A stretch of 64,000 nt of DNA. Source: Maricaulis salignorans. GTDB lineage: Bacteria; Pseudomonadota; Alphaproteobacteria; Caulobacterales; Maricaulaceae. The translations under genes and the position numbers were made by a program. Positions 60,546 through 64,000 of the stretch are shown here, piece after piece (the first letter of the stretch is position 1; the number at the start of each line of letters is the position of its first letter). Location of the stretch: contig NZ_FNHG01000002.1 in the NCBI RefSeq assembly GCF_900103475.1, positions 248,001 to 312,000 of the forward strand. The letters run 5' to 3'. The notes under the pieces are model-generated. The model did not search any database. It was given only the letters and a program-made list of their open reading frames with translations, and was not told where the DNA came from.

Positions 60546-63500
60546 TCAGGAAAGATTGAGCAATTCGGGGTCGCCGCCCTGGGCCGCGATATTGACCGTG
60601 ACGCATCGCTCGCCCGCAAAACGGTGCAGATAATGCGGTCCGCCCGCCTTTGGACCCGTGCCCGACAAGCCCTCTCCGCCGAAGGGCTGAACCCCGACAA
60701 CGGCGCCGGTCATGGACCGATTGACATAGACATTGCCCGCCGGCACCGCCGCCTGGATTTCCCTGTGGAAAGACTCCAGCCGCGAGTGAATACCGAGGGT
60801 CAGACCATAGCCCTTCGACGCCAGGGCGGCGGCGATATCGTGCAACTGGTTCCGCTTGTATCGGATGACGTGCAGAATCGGGCCGAACACTTCGCGCTCG
60901 AGCAGATCCACCGAGGGCAATTCCACCAGGGCTGGTCCGAAATAACAGCCGGTCTCGCCCCATATGCCGGAATCGAGATGGCGGATCACCGTGCCCTGGG
61001 CTTCCATTCTTTCCATATGGCGCAGCAGGATCTCGCGCGCCTCACCATCAATCACCGGCCCGATATCGGTTGCCGGATCAGCGGGATCACCGATCGCCAG
61101 CTCATCCATCGCGCCAGCCAGCGCCTTGATGGTCGCGTCGGCATTGTCTTCGGGCACCAGAAGAATGCGCAGCGCCGAACAGCGCTGACCGGCCGAGCCG
61201 AAGGCGGACAATGTCGCATCATCGACCACTTGCTCGCGCAGGGCCGTGGTGTCCACGAACATGGCGTTCAGCCCGCCGGTCTCGGCGATCAGCGGCCCGA
61301 TGGCGCAGTCACGCGCCGCCAGGGATCGATTGATCATGCGTGCGACATCGGTCGAACCGGTAAAGGCGACACCCGCCGTGCGCGGGTCATTGGTCAGCGA
61401 TGCGCCGACGCTCTCGCCGCGTCCGGGCAGGATGTGCAGGACATCGACCGGCAGGCCGGCCTCGAAGAAGAGCCGCGCCGCTTCATGGGCAATCAGCGGC
61501 GTTTGCTCCGCCGGTTTGGCGATCACCGCATTGCCCGCCGCCAGGGCGGCCGCGAGCTGGCCGGTGAAGATCGCCAGTGGGAAATTCCACGGACTGATAC
61601 AGACGAAGACGCCGCGTCCCTTCAGGCCGAGATGATTGGTCTCGCCGGCCGGTCCGGGCAGCCGCACCGGCGCGTCGAATTCGCGCTCCGCCTGGGCGGC
61701 ATAGTAACGGCAGAAGTCAGCCGCCTCGCGCAATTCGGCAACGCCATCGGCCAGGGTCTTGCCGGCTTCGCGCGCCATCAGCGCCAGAAAGCGATCACCA
61801 TCGGCCTCCAGCGCATCGGCCATCTGGCGCAATATGGCGCCGCGAACCTTGCCGCCGCGCGCATCCCAGATCCGCTGCGCCGCCACGGCCAGCTCGAAGG
61901 CCGCGTCAATATCCTCGGTCGTCGCTTCCAGCACCGTCCCGACAATGCGCGAACGGTCGACCGGACTGGTGACCGGCAATTCCTGGCCGGCCCGCGCGGC
62001 ACCGCCGAGACGGGCAATCCCGCCGATCAGCGGCGCGGAAATGATCGGTCCGGCTGCGTCGAGCGCTTCGACCGCCCGGGCGATTCGCGTGCGCACAGCG
62101 CTCTGCGACAGATCGATCCCGGCCGAATTGGCGCGCTCCTCGCCATAGAGTTCCATCGGGGTCGCGATGGACGGGTGGCGCGCTGACGGCGTGCGGGAGC
62201 CAAACGGTCCGCTGGCAACATCCTCCGCCGGCACGTCCGGATCCAGGAAGGAGTGGACGAAGGAGGTATTGGCGCCGTTTTCCAGCAGGCGCCGCACAAG
62301 ATAGGGCAAGAGATCTTCATGGCTGCCAACCGGCGCATAGACCCGGACCGCGCTCTCGCCATAGGCCTCATCAGCGGCCAGGTAGAGCGCTTCGCCCATG
62401 CCGTGCAGGCGCTGGAACTCATAGCTCTCGACCCCGGCCTGTTCGGCCAGCTCGCGCACGGCACACAGGGAGTGGGCATTATGGGTCGCGAACTGACCAT
62501 AGATCGCATCCGGCGCCGCCAGCATGGCGCGGGCACAGCCGAGGAAGTTGAGATCGGTCGCCGGCTTGGTGGTCCAGACCGGAAAGTCCGGCCAGCCCAT
62601 CTGGTGGGCCAGCTTGATCTCGGTATCCCAATAGGCGCCCTTGACCAGACGCACGAGCAAGCGGCGTCCGGTGGCCCGGCCGAGCGCGATCACCCGTTCG
62701 ATCACCTGCGGTGCGCGCTTCTGGTAGGCCTGGACCGCAAGACCGAGCCCGCCCCAGCCGTCCAGCTCCGGTTCGCGGGCCAGCCGGTCAAATAATTGCA
62801 GGCTGAGGACGAGCCGGTCGCTCTCCTCGGCATCAAAGCAGAGGCTGATATCCTGGGCTTTGGCGGCGCGTGCCTGTTCGAGCAGGAGCGGGTAGACCTC
62901 GGCCATGACCCGCTCGCGCTGCACGGCATGAAAGCGCGGATGCAGGGCGGAAATCTTCACCGATACGCCATGCACCTGTTCGATCGGTCCCTTGCCCCGG
63001 GCCGCGCCAACCACGGCAATCGCGTCGAGATAGCGCTGTTGGTAACGCGCCGCATCGGCAGCCGAACGGGCGCCTTCGCCCAGCATGTCGAAGGAGCATA
63101 ATGTGCTGCCGGCCTTGCGGCCGCGCTTGATGGCTTCCTTGATGGTGCGGCCGAGCACAAATTGCTCGCCCATAATCCGCATGGCCTGCATCACGGCGGC
63201 GCGAATGACCGGCTCACCAAGCTTTTGTGTCATCTTGCGCAGATAGAGCGAGGGATTTTTGCGCGCTTCCGGATCGATCTCGATCAACCCGCCGGTCATC
63301 ATCAGCCCCAGGGTCGAGGCATTGACGAGCCAGCTCTCCGACTTGCCGGCGTGGCCAACCCAGTCGCCACCGGAGATCTTCTCGGCAATCAGCCGGTCCG
63401 CCGTCGCAGCATCGGGCACGCGCAGCAGCGCTTCGGCCAGGCACATCAGGGCCAGGCCCTCACGGTTGGACAGGCCAAATTCCTGCAGGAAGGATTCCAT

Positions 63501-63689
63501 CAGCCCGCGATTGCGGCTGGAACTGCGGGCACGTTGAACCAGCTTGACCGCGGCCGTCTGGATGCGCGCCTGGGCGTCAGCATTCAACCCCGTGCGCTCA
63601 GCGAGATGGATGACTGATTCGTCCTCATCGGCGAATTTCACCGTATCGAGGCTGTCCCAGTTAATGCTGTCGCGAGGCTGTGTATTCAA
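60546..63689 (-). CDS. putA: Bifunctional proline dehydrogenase / P5C dehydrogenase (PutA)
   Basis: Oxidises proline to glutamate in two steps. Length 1047 residues. The N-terminal part (after about 70 residues) holds the PRODH barrel: VSVKISALHPRF near 245, RRLLVRLVKGAYWDTEIKLA near 345, and YEFQRLHGMGEALY near 430. The ALDH part has the P5CDH Rossmann region (VFVCISPWNFPLAIFTGQLA) and catalytic C837 in GSAGQRCSALRI. There is no N-terminal ribbon-helix-helix repressor domain, so it does not regulate its own gene. The start is TTG at 63689, six bases after GGAGGG; the frame runs on to 63824 without better signals. Confidence 0.95.
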   Translation of the reverse strand: MNTQPRDSINWDSLDTVKFADEDESVIHLAERTGLNADAQARIQTAAVKLVQRARSSSRNRGLMESFLQEFGLSNREGLALMCLAEALLRVPDAATADRLIAEKISGGDWVGHAGKSESWLVNASTLGLMMTGGLIEIDPEARKNPSLYLRKMTQKLGEPVIRAAVMQAMRIMGEQFVLGRTIKEAIKRGRKAGSTLCSFDMLGEGARSAADAARYQQRYLDAIAVVGAARGKGPIEQVHGVSVKISALHPRFHAVQRERVMAEVYPLLLEQARAAKAQDISLCFDAEESDRLVLSLQLFDRLAREPELDGWGGLGLAVQAYQKRAPQVIERVIALGRATGRRLLVRLVKGAYWDTEIKLAHQMGWPDFPVWTTKPATDLNFLGCARAMLAAPDAIYGQFATHNAHSLCAVRELAEQAGVESYEFQRLHGMGEALYLAADEAYGESAVRVYAPVGSHEDLLPYLVRRLLENGANTSFVHSFLDPDVPAEDVASGPFGSRTPSARHPSIATPMELYGEERANSAGIDLSQSAVRTRIARAVEALDAAGPIISAPLIGGIARLGGAARAGQELPVTSPVDRSRIVGTVLEATTEDIDAAFELAVAAQRIWDARGGKVRGAILRQMADALEADGDRFLALMAREAGKTLADGVAELREAADFCRYYAAQAEREFDAPVRLPGPAGETNHLGLKGRGVFVCISPWNFPLAIFTGQLAAALAAGNAVIAKPAEQTPLIAHEAARLFFEAGLPVDVLHILPGRGESVGASLTNDPRTAGVAFTGSTDVARMINRSLAARDCAIGPLIAETGGLNAMFVDTTALREQVVDDATLSAFGSAGQRCSALRILLVPEDNADATIKALAGAMDELAIGDPADPATDIGPVIDGEAREILLRHMERMEAQGTVIRHLDSGIWGETGCYFGPALVELPSVDLLEREVFGPILHVIRYKRNQLHDIAAALASKGYGLTLGIHSRLESFHREIQAAVPAGNVYVNRSMTGAVVGVQPFGGEGLSGTGPKAGGPHYLHRFAGERCVTVNIAAQGGDPELLNLS

Positions 63690-64000
63690 GGCGTGCCCTC
63701 CATTGCCGACGGGCCCGCATGGCCTGCCAGGGAATGGTCCGGAGAATGATCCGGGCTTTCCGGCGCGGCAAGCCCAGTCCTCTGTTTCACCGCCGAAACC
63801 TGCGCGCGCGGGGATGGCCGCCAAAGCGCGCGCCGGCCTGCGGGGATAAAAGCTTGCAGCGCGCCGCCTGATTCGGCCGCGAAGAGATTGAAATTTCCGC
63901 TGCAGACCAGCGCGGAGACGGAATCTTCGCCTTGACCGGCACTGCTTTTCGAGCCCTTTTCCCCGGACGCCCGGTTCGCGATGCGTGGTGACTGACCCAC
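63690..64000. other. Leader and upstream region of putA
   Basis: About 310 bases without a convincing gene. A 104-codon open frame runs through it to the window edge but reads as non-protein. On the minus strand TTGCCG (63772-63767), 17 bases and CATTCT (63749-63744) make a weak promoter. A direct repeat GAATGGTCCGG / GAATGATCCGG lies at 63733-63743 and 63745-63755. Confidence 0.5.

Noticed and set aside
63686-64000. 104-codon minus-strand frame upstream of putA, overlapping its TTG as TTGA
   Set aside because: The overlap is tempting, but the translation is low complexity (for example PDHSPDHS) and lacks any start inside the window with a ribosome site.
1-64000. CRISPR arrays, transposases, prophage or toxin-antitoxin genes
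   Set aside because: No regularly spaced repeats, integrase, transposase or phage structural genes were seen anywhere in the window.

Overview
The window is a gene-dense chromosomal segment of high GC content from an alphaproteobacterium. It is most likely from the Maricaulis/Hyphomonadaceae side of the Caulobacterales. This rests on the dapE-(membrane protein)-truA-fmt order, an alphaproteobacterial type dnaX-ebfC-recR block behind a small SRP RNA, a complete Tad/Cpa pilus locus, a TTAA-N7-TTAA (CtrA-type) site before nrdA, and a fused aspartate kinase/diaminopimelate decarboxylase. Species assignment is inference. I see no prophage, transposase, CRISPR array or defence island; most of the window is core genome.

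Layout. 1-4.4 kb: long-chain acyl-CoA synthetase (cut by the left edge), MarR regulator, Tat-exported M19 dipeptidase homologue, duplicated DUF417 membrane protein. 4.5-6.6 kb: tRNA-Leu(CAA), ExoD-like protein, dsbB, coq7. 6.6-8.8 kb: VTT membrane protein coupled to a sensor kinase. 8.9-13.6 kb: rpmH-rnpA-yidC-engB, then a DUF1036 protein and a HAD nucleotidase. 13.6-20.2 kb: dapD, a flavoprotein, a cupin, dapE, truA, fmt. 20.3-25.6 kb: Kazal lipoprotein, another lipoprotein, pirin, def, rmuC, a GNAT-fold protein. 25.6-29.6 kb: VUT transporter, recR, ebfC, dnaX, SRP RNA, and a 73-residue protein behind a Fur-like promoter. 29.7-37.8 kb: beta-CASP nuclease, nudC, OM protein, cytochrome c, NlpC/P60 protein, MarR regulator, M17 aminopeptidase, TPR lipoprotein. 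37.3-48.9 kb: Tad pilus locus. 48.9-53.3 kb: pabC, pabB, tyrosine phosphatase, AMP nucleosidase. 53.4-63.7 kb: lysAC fusion, nrdB, an outer-membrane-like protein, nrdA, putA.

How the genes work together. dapD, dapE and the LysAC fusion supply three stretches of the succinylase route to diaminopimelate and lysine. rpmH/rnpA/yidC/engB, the SRP RNA, def and fmt serve translation and membrane insertion. The Tad genes form a nearly complete machine: prepilin, prepilin peptidase, secretin, ATPases, platform proteins and minor pseudopilins. nrdA and nrdB form a class Ia ribonucleotide reductase, with NrdR-type boxes and a CtrA-type box upstream of nrdA.

The most notable observations are: an engB whose conserved N-terminus can only be read from a CTG start; a small protein whose promoter has a Fur-like box exactly in its 17-bp spacer; four convergent gene pairs sharing their stop codons in a CTAG/TTAG tetranucleotide; paired GGGACATG/CATGTCCC hairpins at two convergent junctions; and stacked NrdR and CtrA sites before an nrdA lacking an ATP-cone.
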